Shown piece after piece: positions 9,810 to 22,389 of a stretch of DNA of 64,000 nucleotides. Below the pieces are notes generated by a model. The model ran no database searches. It was not told the DNA's origin and worked only from the letters and a program-made list of their open reading frames with translations. The stretch lies in NCBI RefSeq assembly GCF_900107455.1, contig NZ_FNQB01000003.1, positions 1,674,001 through 1,738,000 of the forward strand, given 5' to 3'. Position 1 is the stretch's first letter. Every line of letters starts with the position of its first letter. Made by a program: the position numbers and the translations under genes. This DNA is from Asanoa ishikariensis (GTDB taxonomy: Bacteria; Actinomycetota; Actinomycetes; Mycobacteriales; Micromonosporaceae).

Positions 9810-10307
9810 GTGATCGTGCGTACGCGATGGGTCGTCCCGCACCCGCCGGAGGCGTTGTGGCCGGCGCTGTGCGACTCACGCCTCGAGCTGCGGCCCGCGT
9901 GCCCCGTGTTCTACGTCGGCACGCCCCGGCCGACGCAGTGCCGGCTGCCCGACGGGCCGGGCGAGGTGGGCGCCGCCCGGCAGTGTGTCTCGGAGCAGGG
10001 CGAGGTGCGGCAGCGGATCACCGCGTGGGAGCCGCCGGCCCGGCTGGCGTTCCGGATGGAGTCGACGAACCTCGGGTTCCATCGGTTCGTCGACGAGCTA
10101 GGGGACGTGTTCGAGCTCGCACCGTCCGGCCAGGGCACCTCGGTCACCCGGACGACGACGGTGACCGTCCGCGGATTCGGCCGGCCCGCGCTGTATCCGG
10201 CCCTCTGGGTCGGGCTGAAGTCGGTGCACCGCTTCGTCTTCCGCAACTGGCAGAAGATGTCCCTGCCGTCAGGCCAGCGCGACGACGACCGCGGACTCGG
10301 CGGGTAG
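9810..10307 (+). CDS. SRPBCC-fold (polyketide cyclase/START-like) protein
   Basis: The 165-residue protein resembles the SRPBCC ligand-binding superfamily: an N-terminal strand with 'HPPEALWPALCD', a middle region 'RQRITAWEPPARLAFRMES', a 'TTTVTVRGFGRPALYP' strand and an amphipathic C-terminal helix. A GTG at 9765 is in frame, but I prefer the GTG at 9810. TACCGT ends about 6 bases before it, the usual -10 element and spacing of leaderless actinobacterial genes, and the SRPBCC fold starts right after. It is divergent from kdp and its last 39 bp overlap the convergent treZ. The ligand is unknown. Confidence 0.75.
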   Translation: MIVRTRWVVPHPPEALWPALCDSRLELRPACPVFYVGTPRPTQCRLPDGPGEVGAARQCVSEQGEVRQRITAWEPPARLAFRMESTNLGFHRFVDELGDVFELAPSGQGTSVTRTTTVTVRGFGRPALYPALWVGLKSVHRFVFRNWQKMSLPSGQRDDDRGLGG

Positions 10308-12011
10308 CTGGACTCCGTCGCGCATGACCGTGGCGCCTGACTCCGTGGCCAGTAGGACCGAGCGGATGAAGCCCGGCAGCGTGATGCGTTGCGGTTTGCC
10401 CGCCAGGTTCGCGGCAACCGCGACCCCGCCCCGGTGCATCACCAGCCACTGGTCTCCGTGGGTCACCTCGATCTTGTCCAGGCGGGGGTCGGAGAGGTCC
10501 GGTTGGGCTTTGCGCAGCGCGATCAGGCGCGTGTAGAAGGCCAGGATCTCCGCGTGCTCAGGCTTGTCGAGCTCCGCCCAGTCGAGCCGCGACCGCAGAT
10601 AGGTGGCCGGGTCCTGGGGGTCCGGCACGTCGCCCTCGGGCCAGCCGTGTGCGCCGAACTCGCGGCGGCGGCCCGTCGCGACCGCGGCGGCCAGCTCTGG
10701 CTCCGGGTGGCTCGTGAAGAACTGCCACGGCGTGCTGGCGCCCCACTCCTCGCCCATGAAGAGCATGGGGGTGAAGGGCGCCGTGAAGAGCAGGACCGCT
10801 CCCACGCGGAGCAGGCCAGGCGACAACGACGCGGTCAGGCGGTCGCCCAGGGCACGGTTGCCGATCTGGTCGTGGTTCTGGAGGTACGCCACGAAGCGGT
10901 AACCGGGGACTCGAGTCCGGTCGACTGGGCGGCCGTGGACCCGCTGGCGGAACGACGACCAGGTGCCGGCGTGGAAGAAAGCACCGGTCAGGACATCAGC
11001 CAGGGTCTGCGGCGAGCCGAAGTCGGCGTAGTAGCCCTGCCGCTCCCCCGTCAGCAGGGTGTGCAGGGCGTGGTGCGCGTCGTCGTTCCACTGCCCGGTC
11101 AGGCCGTAGCCGCCACCCTCGCGCGGGGTGATCAGGCGCGGATCGTTGAGGTCCGACTCGGCGATCAGTGACAGCGGCCGGCCGACGTGGGCCGACAGCG
11201 CGTCGACCGCGACCGCGAGCTCTTCGAGGAGGTGCACGGCGCCGCGGTCGACCAGGGCGTGCACGGCGTCCAGGCGCAGCCCGTCGACGTGGTAGTCGCG
11301 GAGCCAGCCGACCACGCTGTCGACGATGTAGGACCTGACCTCGCCGGACAGCGGGCCGTCGAGGTTGACGGAAGAGCCCCAACTGGTGCCGGGGCCCTCG
11401 GACAGGTAGGGGCCGAACATCGGCGCGTAAGCCCCCGAAGGGCCGAAATGGTTGTAGACGACGTCGAGGACCACCCCCAGGCCGCGCTGGTGGCAGGCGT
11501 CGACGAAGCGCTTGAGACCGTCGGGGCCGCCGTAGGACTCGTGCGGCGCGAACCAGCAGACCCCGTCGTACCCCCAGTTGTGCTCGCCGTTGAACGCGTT
11601 GACCGGCAGCAGCTCGACCAGGTCGACGCCGAGGTCAACCAGGTGATCGAGCCGCGAGATGGCCGAGTCGAAGGTGCCCTCGGGCGTGAACGTGCCGATG
11701 TGCAGCTCGTAGAGCACGCTGCCGGGTAGCTGGCGACCCGTCCACCCGCCGTCAGACCACGAGAAGAGAGACTGGTCGTAGACCCGGCTCGGACCGTGCA
11801 CCCCGGACGGCTGCCAGGACGACCGCGGGTCCGGCAGCGGCAGGTCCTCGTCGCCGAGCAGGAACGCGTAGTCGGTGCCGGGCGCGGCCGACGGCACGTC
11901 GAGCGTCCACCAGCCCGCCCGGGCGGAGTCATGGTCCATCGAGAGGTCCGAGCCCGACACGCGCAGGCGAACCCGCGACACGTCCGGAGCCCACACGGAG
12001 AACACAGTCAC
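10269..12011 (-). CDS. treZ: Malto-oligosyltrehalose trehalohydrolase (TreZ)
   Basis: TreZ is a GH13 enzyme that cleaves trehalose from the end of maltooligosyltrehalose. The N-terminal part (about 1-95) is a carbohydrate-binding beta domain, then comes a TIM barrel. Catalytic residues are visible as Asp248 in 'GLRLDAVHAL', Glu285 in 'LIAESDLNDPR', and the transition-state Asp in 'NHDQIGN'. The 580-residue length is normal. Its start overlaps the treY stop by 4 bp, so it is the last gene of treXYZ. The 3' end runs 39 bp into the convergent SRPBCC gene. Confidence 0.96.
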   Translation of the reverse strand: MTVFSVWAPDVSRVRLRVSGSDLSMDHDSARAGWWTLDVPSAAPGTDYAFLLGDEDLPLPDPRSSWQPSGVHGPSRVYDQSLFSWSDGGWTGRQLPGSVLYELHIGTFTPEGTFDSAISRLDHLVDLGVDLVELLPVNAFNGEHNWGYDGVCWFAPHESYGGPDGLKRFVDACHQRGLGVVLDVVYNHFGPSGAYAPMFGPYLSEGPGTSWGSSVNLDGPLSGEVRSYIVDSVVGWLRDYHVDGLRLDAVHALVDRGAVHLLEELAVAVDALSAHVGRPLSLIAESDLNDPRLITPREGGGYGLTGQWNDDAHHALHTLLTGERQGYYADFGSPQTLADVLTGAFFHAGTWSSFRQRVHGRPVDRTRVPGYRFVAYLQNHDQIGNRALGDRLTASLSPGLLRVGAVLLFTAPFTPMLFMGEEWGASTPWQFFTSHPEPELAAAVATGRRREFGAHGWPEGDVPDPQDPATYLRSRLDWAELDKPEHAEILAFYTRLIALRKAQPDLSDPRLDKIEVTHGDQWLVMHRGGVAVAANLAGKPQRITLPGFIRSVLLATESGATVMRDGVQLPAESAVVVALA

Positions 12012-14326
12012 GGCGCCACCACGGGTTCGGCGGAGGTCAACAAGGCCACCGGATAGCGGTCGAGCAGGCTCGACACCGGGACCCGTCGCCCACTGTAGAC
12101 CCGGCCGGTGAACGAATCCGTAAAACGCCGCGAAGACGCAGAGTCATCAGGAACGGAAGAATTGCCCGGAAGGGTCAGATACGTCTCTCCCCAGCCGCCC
12201 CGCAGCGACAGCCCGACCGGCAGTCGGGTGGCCACCGCCAGCGCGCCACCGCGGTCGAAGGCGACCACGTGGTCGGCCGCCGGGCCGAACGCCGGCACCT
12301 GCCGGTAGCCGGCGAACAGGTCCGGCCGGTCCCGGCGCAGCCGCAGCGTCCGGGACACCACGAGCAGCTTGGCGGCACCGGTCTCGTCGACCGGCGGCTC
12401 CCACCCGCCGTCGAGCCGGGCGAGCAGCGCGGCCCGGGCGGCGAAGTCCACCGGGCGCCGGTTGTCCGGGTCCACCAGCGAGTAGTCCCACAGCTCGGTG
12501 CCCTGGTAGACGTCCGGCAGCCCGGGCATGGCGAGCTGCACCAGCTTCTGGCCGAGCGAGTTGGACCATCCGGCCGGCGTGATCTCGGCCGCGAAGGTCG
12601 ACACCGATGCGGTCAGCGCCGGGTCGTCGAAGATCTGGTCGACCACCGTGTGCAGGGCTTCCTCGAACGCCGACGACGGGGAGACCCAGGACGTGGACAC
12701 CGACGCCTCCCGGGCGGCCTTCTCCACGTACGCGTGCAGCCGCTCCCTGGTCAACGGCCAGGCACCCACCACCGTCTGCCAGAGCAGGTGGGCGAAGGAC
12801 GGGTCGGGCAGTGGGGCTGCCGCCGTCCAGGAGGCGAGCACCCGCGCCCACCGGTCCGGCACCTCGGCGAGCACGGCCAGCCGGGCGCGTACGTCCTCGG
12901 AGCGCTTGGTGTCGTGGGTCGACAGCGCGGTCATCCCCCGCGGCCAGTTGCGCTGGCGGCGCGCGGCGGCCGCGTGGAACTCGCCCACGCCGACCCCGAA
13001 CCGCTCCGGCGCGCCACCGACCTCGTTGAGGGCGACGAACCGGGTCCACCGGTAGTACGCGGTGTCCTCGACCCCCTTGGCCATCACGGCGCCGGTGAGC
13101 TGGGAGAACCGCTGCCCCAGCTCGTCCGAGGGCTCCCGCAGCCGGGCGGTCAGCGCGTCCAGCGTCGGGATCAGGTCGGGGCGCCGCCGGCCGGCCTCCG
13201 AGCGGGCACGGGCGAGATGACGCAGACCATCCGCACCGTACGACCGGTAGACCGGGAAGTTGGCCGCCAGCTCCGCGAGCCCGGCCGCGGCGTCCGGCAG
13301 CCCCGGCGCGAGCGCGGCCAGCCGGTGCAGCTCAGTCGGGAACATCCGCTGGGCGGCCTCGAGCTTGCAGGCGTGGGTCAGCTCCGGCCAGGACACGGCC
13401 ACCCCGGTCAGCGCGGCGTCGAGGGCGCTGAACGCCCGCTCCCCCGCCGGGTCGACGAAGACGCCGCCGGCCTCACGCAGCGCGTCGTACCCCGTGGTGC
13501 CGTCGACCGGCCAGGCGGGCAGGTCCTCGCCGTACTCCAGGATCTTCTCGATCACCAGCCACACGCCCGGGGCCGCGTCGCGCAGCCGCGCCAGGTAGCC
13601 GACCGGGTCGCGCAGCCCGTCGGGGTGGTCGACGCGGATCCCGTCGACGTCGCCGGCCGCGACCCAGCGCAGCACCTCGGCGTGCGTCGCGTCGAACACC
13701 GCCGGGTCCTCGACCCGCAGCCCGGCCAGGTCGCTGACCGCGAAGAACCGCCGGTAGTTGAGCTCGCCGTCGCCGCGCTTCCAACCGACCAGCTCGTAGT
13801 GCTGCCGGGCGTGCACCTCCCGCGGCGTGCCGGCGCCCGTGCCCGGCGCGATCGGATAGCGGTGCTCGTAGTAGCGCAGCTCTCCGTCCTCGACCCGCAG
13901 GACGTCGAGGTCGCCGTCGTGCCCCAGGACCGGCACCAGGATCCGGTCCCGGGACCAGTCGATGTCGAACCAGCCGGCGTACGCGGATGAACGCCCGTTG
14001 CGCAGCACGTCCCACCAGGCCGGGTTGGCCGAGGGGACGGCGATGCCGGCGTGGTTGGGCACGATGTCGACGACGAAGCCGAGCTTGGCGGCGCGCAGGG
14101 CGGTCACCAGTCGCTGGCGCCCGGCCTCGCCGCCGAGCTGCGGATTGGCCTCCCGGTGGTCGACCACGTCGTAGTTGTGCGCCGAGCCGGGTGCGGCGGT
14201 CAGCAGCGGGGCGCTGTAGAGATGGCTGGCGCCGACGTCGGACAGGTAGCCGGCGAGGGCGGCCGTGTCGTCGAAGGTGAAGTCGGGGCGGATCTGCACG
14301 CGGTAGGTACCGGTCGGCGTCGCCAT
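12008..14326 (-). CDS. treY: Malto-oligosyltrehalose synthase (TreY)
   Basis: TreY converts the reducing-end alpha-1,4 bond of maltodextrins into the alpha,alpha-1,1 bond of trehalose. The start 'TYRVQIRPDFTFDDTAAL' and 'HLYSAPLLTAAPGSAHNYDV' are diagnostic for the family. The GH13 nucleophile lies in 'GIRVDHPDGLRDP' and the acid/base in 'WLVIEKILEYGE'. The length of 772 residues is as expected. It lies 9 bp after treX and overlaps treZ by 4 bp, so the three are surely co-transcribed. Confidence 0.96.
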   Translation of the reverse strand: MATPTGTYRVQIRPDFTFDDTAALAGYLSDVGASHLYSAPLLTAAPGSAHNYDVVDHREANPQLGGEAGRQRLVTALRAAKLGFVVDIVPNHAGIAVPSANPAWWDVLRNGRSSAYAGWFDIDWSRDRILVPVLGHDGDLDVLRVEDGELRYYEHRYPIAPGTGAGTPREVHARQHYELVGWKRGDGELNYRRFFAVSDLAGLRVEDPAVFDATHAEVLRWVAAGDVDGIRVDHPDGLRDPVGYLARLRDAAPGVWLVIEKILEYGEDLPAWPVDGTTGYDALREAGGVFVDPAGERAFSALDAALTGVAVSWPELTHACKLEAAQRMFPTELHRLAALAPGLPDAAAGLAELAANFPVYRSYGADGLRHLARARSEAGRRRPDLIPTLDALTARLREPSDELGQRFSQLTGAVMAKGVEDTAYYRWTRFVALNEVGGAPERFGVGVGEFHAAAARRQRNWPRGMTALSTHDTKRSEDVRARLAVLAEVPDRWARVLASWTAAAPLPDPSFAHLLWQTVVGAWPLTRERLHAYVEKAAREASVSTSWVSPSSAFEEALHTVVDQIFDDPALTASVSTFAAEITPAGWSNSLGQKLVQLAMPGLPDVYQGTELWDYSLVDPDNRRPVDFAARAALLARLDGGWEPPVDETGAAKLLVVSRTLRLRRDRPDLFAGYRQVPAFGPAADHVVAFDRGGALAVATRLPVGLSLRGGWGETYLTLPGNSSVPDDSASSRRFTDSFTGRVYSGRRVPVSSLLDRYPVALLTSAEPVVAP

Positions 14327-14335
14327 CCCCGGGCC

Positions 14336-16453
<2,118 letters not shown>

Positions 16454-16480
16454 GTGACGCGTGCCTCCTGTGGTGTACGA

Positions 16481-16511
16481 GCGGCACCGGCCGGGTCACG
16501 GCCGGTGCCGC
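16481..16511. terminator. Perfect 13-bp stem-loop between gltA and treX
   Basis: Arms at 16481-16493 and 16499-16511 are perfect reverse complements (GCGGCACCGGCCG) around a 5-base loop. It lies between the gltA stop (16600) and the treX start (16453), both on the minus strand. There is no clear U-tract, as is common for terminators in high-GC actinomycetes. It could alternatively sit in the treX leader. Confidence 0.65.
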
Positions 16512-16599
16512 CTATTGCCCCACCGACGGTAGCGTCAATCCTGCGGCGCACCGTGACGACGTTCACGCGCTTTTTGCAGGATCTTGCCCGATTTTGCGG

Positions 16600-17883
<1,284 letters not shown>

Positions 17884-18020
17884 CTGGTCCTCGCTTTTGA
17901 CGGGTGGGGGGATGTCACGTCGTTGTTACGCCTCAGTACAACGGTAATCGTTCGACATGATCCGCCGGAATCGCGCCCTGGTCCCCAACGGCGAGGGATA
18001 TGCCACACCCGAGGCCGTGG

Positions 18021-20075
18021 TCAGGCGATTGGCAGCCGGCGAAGCTCGTCGCCGGCGATCTCGTAGAGCTCCACCGTGTTGGCGCCGGGCCGGAAGAGCC
18101 CTTCGTCGGACACCAGCGCCGCGAACCGTCTGCCCTGCTTGTCGGCCCAGGTGGCCTTGGTGGTGACCCCGATCCGGCCGTTGACGGCGATCGCCAGCGG
18201 CGTGCCGTCACGGATCGTGGCCGGCAGGTGACCGTAGACGAGGGCGGGTAGCCGGCCGGTGTCGGGAGCGACGTCGGCGAACGCGGAGGCATTGTCGATT
18301 TTGACCCGCGGACCCGCTGTCCCGCTGACCCGGAGCGTGTCTATCTGCTTACCGATCAGGTCGGGGCGGATCGGCAGGGCCATGTGCGGGCCGGCCTGGC
18401 CGGTGATGATCCGCTGAAACGTCCCGGTATCGGGTATATTGACCGGTTTTCCGGGCAGGTCGCTGTAGACGTGGTCGTGCGACGTCCGCGGCGACGCCGA
18501 AGCCGGCCGGCCGTCGACCTCCCACGGCACCGCCACACCGGCGAGATCCGCGACCGTCGGCAGCAGGTCGACGTGCTGCCAGTTGCGGTCGTCGACGGCG
18601 CCGGCCTGCTGAGCCGGTGTCTTGACGAACAGGGGCACCCAGAGCACCTCCTCGGGCGAGGCCTTCACCGGGCCCATCCCCCGACCCTGGTGGTCCATGG
18701 TGAACGACACACCGTGGTCGGCGGTGACGACCAGCGCGGCCTTGTCCCACAGGCCGGTCTGCTTCATCCGGTCGATCATCTTGCCGACCAGCAGGTCGGT
18801 GTAGCCGACCTGGGCCAGGTGCCGGTCCCGGGCGGTCTCCACCCAGCCGGGCCCGTCCAGCGGGAAGTCCTCGGGCGCCTCGTAGCGGGTGCCGGACGGC
18901 AGGTAGTTCCACGGCGTGTGCGGCATGAGCAGGTGCAGGAAGTGCAGCTTGGGCCGCGGCGTGGGCACGAGCCCGTCGAGGAACGTGGTGAACCGGGACG
19001 GCTGGTTGTCGTCGAGGGTGTCCCAGCGGAACTTCGGGTCGTCGGGCGCCACACCGGAACGCGCCTCGGCCAGCGTGTTCTCCCGGTACGAGGCCTCGGG
19101 GTCGCGGGCCGGCTCGTCCCGGGGCGAGGCGATCTGCCGGAACAGGCCGACCACCTCGCGCAGCAGCGCCGGCAGGCCACCCTCCCGCTTGACCCCGTCG
19201 CCGCACTCGCTGGGTGGGCACAGCTCGGTGATGGTCTCCTGCACGTCGGTGTCGTACGTGCCGCCGAGCAGGGTGAACAGGTTGTCCGGGTAGGCCGCGT
19301 AGTGCGGCGCGACCGCCTTGGTCGGGTGGCGGCCGGTGAGCATCGCGGGCATCGCGTACGGGGTCCAGCCGCTGACGCCCGTCGCGTTGCGGTACCAGGT
19401 GCTCGCGTTGGCCAGCTCGGCGATGTGGGGGTACTTGTTCTGGTCGATTTTTCCGTTTTTGTCGAGCACCGAGACCAGCGGGAACTCGTCGAGCATCAGC
19501 ATGACGACCGGAGGGTGGCTGGCCCTGGTCTGCGTGACGTCGGCGCGGGCCTTGAGCGCGGCCGAGGGCAGCACGACCGCCGAGGTCGGCGACGCGAACG
19601 CGAACAGGGCCACGAAGACCAGCGGGCCGAGCGCCGCGATCCGCATGAGCTGACCCGGGACCCGCCAGCGCCAATAGGCGTACGCGATGCCGGCGCCGAC
19701 GGCGATCCCGATGACGGCCAACAGCCATCCCCGCATCGGGAGCAGTTGCTTGCCGAACTGGATCGCGATCGCGGAGACCAGCAGACCGACCGTCGTGGCG
19801 TGGGTGATCTTGCGGGTACGCGGGCCGACCAGTCTCGTGAGCGCGCCGACCAGCCAGAGCGCGAGGGGCGGCACCAGCGTGACGATGCCGACGAGCAGCA
19901 GGATCTTGCCCCGGCCGGCCCCGTAGAAGAGGAAGAAGTCGGGGCTCTGGCCGGTGACGTCGAGCAGCGGTTGGGTGATCGCCAGCCCGCACAGGGCCAG
20001 GATCTCCAGCAGCGGGGCTACTTCGCTCCTGGCCCAGTTCTTCGTGCGGGTGGCCCGGGTGGCCTGTTCAGTCAC
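18021..20075 (-). CDS. Membrane-anchored sulfatase/phosphoglycerol-transferase-like enzyme
   Basis: The N-terminal half carries about five membrane helices (residues 20-165) and the remainder is an extracytoplasmic alkaline-phosphatase-superfamily domain. A metal ligand is Asp196 in 'MLMLDEFPLVS'. Thr238 in 'WTPYAMPAMLTGRHP' occupies the place of the sulfatase Cys, as in LtaS-type phosphoglycerol transferases. A second metal site is 'VTADHGVSF'. It likely transfers or removes a phospho- or sulfo-substituent on a surface polymer. Its ATG lies 8 bp inside the upstream methyltransferase gene. The exact substrate is unknown. Confidence 0.75.
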   Translation of the reverse strand: MTEQATRATRTKNWARSEVAPLLEILALCGLAITQPLLDVTGQSPDFFLFYGAGRGKILLLVGIVTLVPPLALWLVGALTRLVGPRTRKITHATTVGLLVSAIAIQFGKQLLPMRGWLLAVIGIAVGAGIAYAYWRWRVPGQLMRIAALGPLVFVALFAFASPTSAVVLPSAALKARADVTQTRASHPPVVMLMLDEFPLVSVLDKNGKIDQNKYPHIAELANASTWYRNATGVSGWTPYAMPAMLTGRHPTKAVAPHYAAYPDNLFTLLGGTYDTDVQETITELCPPSECGDGVKREGGLPALLREVVGLFRQIASPRDEPARDPEASYRENTLAEARSGVAPDDPKFRWDTLDDNQPSRFTTFLDGLVPTPRPKLHFLHLLMPHTPWNYLPSGTRYEAPEDFPLDGPGWVETARDRHLAQVGYTDLLVGKMIDRMKQTGLWDKAALVVTADHGVSFTMDHQGRGMGPVKASPEEVLWVPLFVKTPAQQAGAVDDRNWQHVDLLPTVADLAGVAVPWEVDGRPASASPRTSHDHVYSDLPGKPVNIPDTGTFQRIITGQAGPHMALPIRPDLIGKQIDTLRVSGTAGPRVKIDNASAFADVAPDTGRLPALVYGHLPATIRDGTPLAIAVNGRIGVTTKATWADKQGRRFAALVSDEGLFRPGANTVELYEIAGDELRRLPIA

Positions 20076-21486
20076 GACGGACGCCGGCGACGAGGGTGCG
20101 GGTGCCGCCGGGCAGGGTCTCCCGCTTCGCGATGTCGAAGCGCTCGCCGAGCAGTCGGACGAACGTCTCCACGTGGTAGTCGGGGAACAGGCCGTCCGGC
20201 TTGTTGGCCAGCAGCTTTCGCGCCATCGGGTCCTCGGCGTGCACGAACTCGACGACCACGGTGTGCCCCATGCCGGCCAACCAGTCGACGATCGCCGGCA
20301 GCGGCACGTTGCGGCCGATCGCCAGGTGGTGCACCAGTGCGAGGGCCAGCGTGACGTCGGCCTTGGCGGCCCGGTCGGCGAAACTCGCCCGCTCGTGGCT
20401 CGCCCAGCCGCCGCCGGGCGACGGGTCGGCGAGGTCCATCACGATCGGCAGGATCCGCTTCTCACCCTCGGCCCGGAGCTGCCGGTAAAGGGTGTCGACG
20501 ACCGCGGGGTCGGCCTCGACGGCGACCACGTAGCCGGCCTTGGCGGCCGCCTGCCTCGAGAACACGCCGTCGTTGGCGCCGAGGTCGAGGACCAGGTCCG
20601 TCTTGTCGGCGGCTTCGAGGGCGCTGTCGACAAAGCGCTGCTTGGCTGCCCGGTCGTCCTCGGAGTAGCTGCAGGTCTCGCGGTAGTCGCCCCAGTGCGT
20701 CGCGGGCGGCGCCCAGTCGAGCTTGGCCACCAGCTTCGCCGTCGCCTTCGCTGCCGCGATGACGAGCTCGGTGTTGAAGCCGGCGTCGCGGAGCTGGTCG
20801 CGCACCGCGCCGGTGCTCCGGTCGGCGTTGCGGGACTGGATGCTGTCGTGCAGGTGGACGTGCTTGAGCACGCCGGCCGCGAGCCGCTTGGTGCCACCGA
20901 GCAACCGGCGCATCTGGGCGGGCTCGACGCCGTCGATCTGCGACCGGAGCAACGCCCGCGGGTCGAGGTCGAGGTGCGCCTGGAGCATCAGCGGGTAGAG
21001 CAGGGTCTGGCAGAACTGCCGGTAGCCGGCCCACGGCTCACCGGGCTTCGCGGGCTCGAAGGAGCCCACGTCGATGAACTCGGGCGCCGCACCCCGCCAC
21101 TGCAGGTTGTACGCGGAGCCGTCCTTCATCGTGAAGCCGGCTGCGAGTGCTTGGCGCAGCAGGTCCAGGTGGAGCCGGGCGGCGTCCTGGCGCATCGTGT
21201 GCGACCACTCGTAGGGATAGGTCACGAACGGCAGCGGCTCGTGGCGCAGGGTGGTGCTCCACGTGCCGGGCTCGCCCGGAAGCTCCCGGTCGATCTCCTC
21301 GGTCGCGGTCACCGTGCGGTCAGCCTGGGTGCGGGCGAAGAACTCGCTGTCGCGCAGGGCCTTCCAGTCCTGGGCGGCCTGCGCCCCCAGCCCGCGCAGC
21401 ACCTCGCCGTCGGCGTGGAAGACGCGGGTCTGAGGGTCGCGGAAAGAACCCGGCTCCGCCACGGGCCGGGTGTGTTCTGGTGTCAC
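20068..21486 (-). CDS. Class I SAM-dependent methyltransferase (NoeA-like)
   Basis: The 472-residue protein has an N-terminal region of about 270 residues with 'YPYEWSHTMRQDAARLHLDLL' and 'DGSAYNLQW', as seen in nodulation-protein NoeA-like methyltransferases. A Rossmann methyltransferase domain follows, with motif I 'LDLGANDGVFSR' (Asp301) and the acidic loop 'VVAVEADPAVV'. In the NoeA-like group the substrate is thought to be a sugar or glycan. It lies 7 bp after a small membrane gene and overlaps the sulfatase-like gene by 8 bp, so it is probably a glycan-modifying partner of both. Confidence 0.75.
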   Translation of the reverse strand: MTPEHTRPVAEPGSFRDPQTRVFHADGEVLRGLGAQAAQDWKALRDSEFFARTQADRTVTATEEIDRELPGEPGTWSTTLRHEPLPFVTYPYEWSHTMRQDAARLHLDLLRQALAAGFTMKDGSAYNLQWRGAAPEFIDVGSFEPAKPGEPWAGYRQFCQTLLYPLMLQAHLDLDPRALLRSQIDGVEPAQMRRLLGGTKRLAAGVLKHVHLHDSIQSRNADRSTGAVRDQLRDAGFNTELVIAAAKATAKLVAKLDWAPPATHWGDYRETCSYSEDDRAAKQRFVDSALEAADKTDLVLDLGANDGVFSRQAAAKAGYVVAVEADPAVVDTLYRQLRAEGEKRILPIVMDLADPSPGGGWASHERASFADRAAKADVTLALALVHHLAIGRNVPLPAIVDWLAGMGHTVVVEFVHAEDPMARKLLANKPDGLFPDYHVETFVRLLGERFDIAKRETLPGGTRTLVAGVRRD

Positions 21487-21493
21487 CGAGCGC

Positions 21494-21712
21494 TCAGTCC
21501 TTGTCGGCCGTCGCCGCCGCCGGGGTGGCTGTCTCCACCGGCGCAGCCGTTGTGCCGACCGTTGCCTCGGCCGGCGTCTTGCGGCGGAACATGCCGGTCA
21601 CCCGCCGCCAGTACAGCTTCGCGGCCACCACCACACCGGCCGTGCCGGCAACCAGCGCCTGCACGATCAGGCTGCCGGATCCCGCGTCCAGATAGGCCAG
21701 ATGCGACTCCAT
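21494..21712 (-). CDS. 72-residue membrane protein with 'LDAGSGSLI' motif
   Basis: The protein starts MESHLAYLDAGSGSLIVQAL, has one transmembrane helix (about residues 12-32), a basic 'KLYWRRVTGMFRRK' stop-transfer and a Thr/Ala-rich tail. A longer frame from a GTG at 21739 exists. I rejected it because its first nine codons are the purine-rich ribosome site (GGAGGAGAGGGCGGG) of the ATG at 21712. It is the first gene of the envelope trio, 7 bp ahead of the methyltransferase. The AGSGS motif after an acidic residue is familiar from small proteins near exopolysaccharide genes; its function is unknown. Confidence 0.75.
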   Translation of the reverse strand: MESHLAYLDAGSGSLIVQALVAGTAGVVVAAKLYWRRVTGMFRRKTPAEATVGTTAAPVETATPAAATADKD

Positions 21713-21996
21713 CCCGCCCTCTCCTCCCTCTTTCGCCACCCGCGCTCACGCGACCGCCCCCGCGGTCGGTGCAAGCAATCGGTGTTAACTGCCCCGTCCT
21801 CCCCGACACCGCGTCATCGCGCTGACACCACCCGTTTTCCACCCTGACGGTTGAATGTCATGTGCCGTGCCCCGACCCTACGCTTGAGATCCGATCCGCG
21901 CAGCGTCCGCAGCGTACCGTCTGACATGTTTTGTCCGACATGCACGGGTCCGATTCGTTCAAGACTTGAGCATCGCGGCCCGCCTACGGTGAGCCC

Positions 21997-22389
21997 ATGA
22001 CTGTTCGCATCGACCTGTTCGGGCTGGTCGTGGCCGATATGGCCCGATCGCTCGCGTTCTACCGCGCGCTGGGCCTGTCGATCCCGGCCGACGCCGACGA
22101 CGCGCCGCACACCGAGGTCACCTTGCCCGGCGGGCTGCGGCTGGCCTTCGACACGGTGGAGACGATCCGCTCGTTCCATCCCGGGTGGGAAGCGCCCAGC
22201 GGCTCGGCCCGCATGGCGCTCGCCTTCGCGTGCGACACGCCGGCCGAGGTCGACGAGGTCTACGCACGGATGACCAAGGACGGGCACGCAGGCGAGCTCG
22301 AACCGTTCGACGCGTTCTGGGGCCAGCGGTACGCGACCCTGACCGACCCGGACGGCAACGCGGTCGACCTGTTCGCCGCCCTCAGCTGA
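21997..22389 (+). CDS. VOC (glyoxalase/bleomycin-resistance-like) protein
   Basis: The 130-residue protein has two beta-alpha-beta-beta-beta modules of the VOC superfamily: 'GLVVADMARSLAFYRALGL' and 'YATLTDPDGNAVDLF', with the conserved terminal Asp-Pro-Asp-Gly-Asn. Substrate and activity are unknown; members include glyoxalases and bleomycin-binding proteins. TACGGT ends 6 bases before the ATG, suggesting a leaderless message. The 3' end overlaps the convergent AraC gene by 8 bp. Confidence 0.85.
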   Translation: MTVRIDLFGLVVADMARSLAFYRALGLSIPADADDAPHTEVTLPGGLRLAFDTVETIRSFHPGWEAPSGSARMALAFACDTPAEVDEVYARMTKDGHAGELEPFDAFWGQRYATLTDPDGNAVDLFAALS

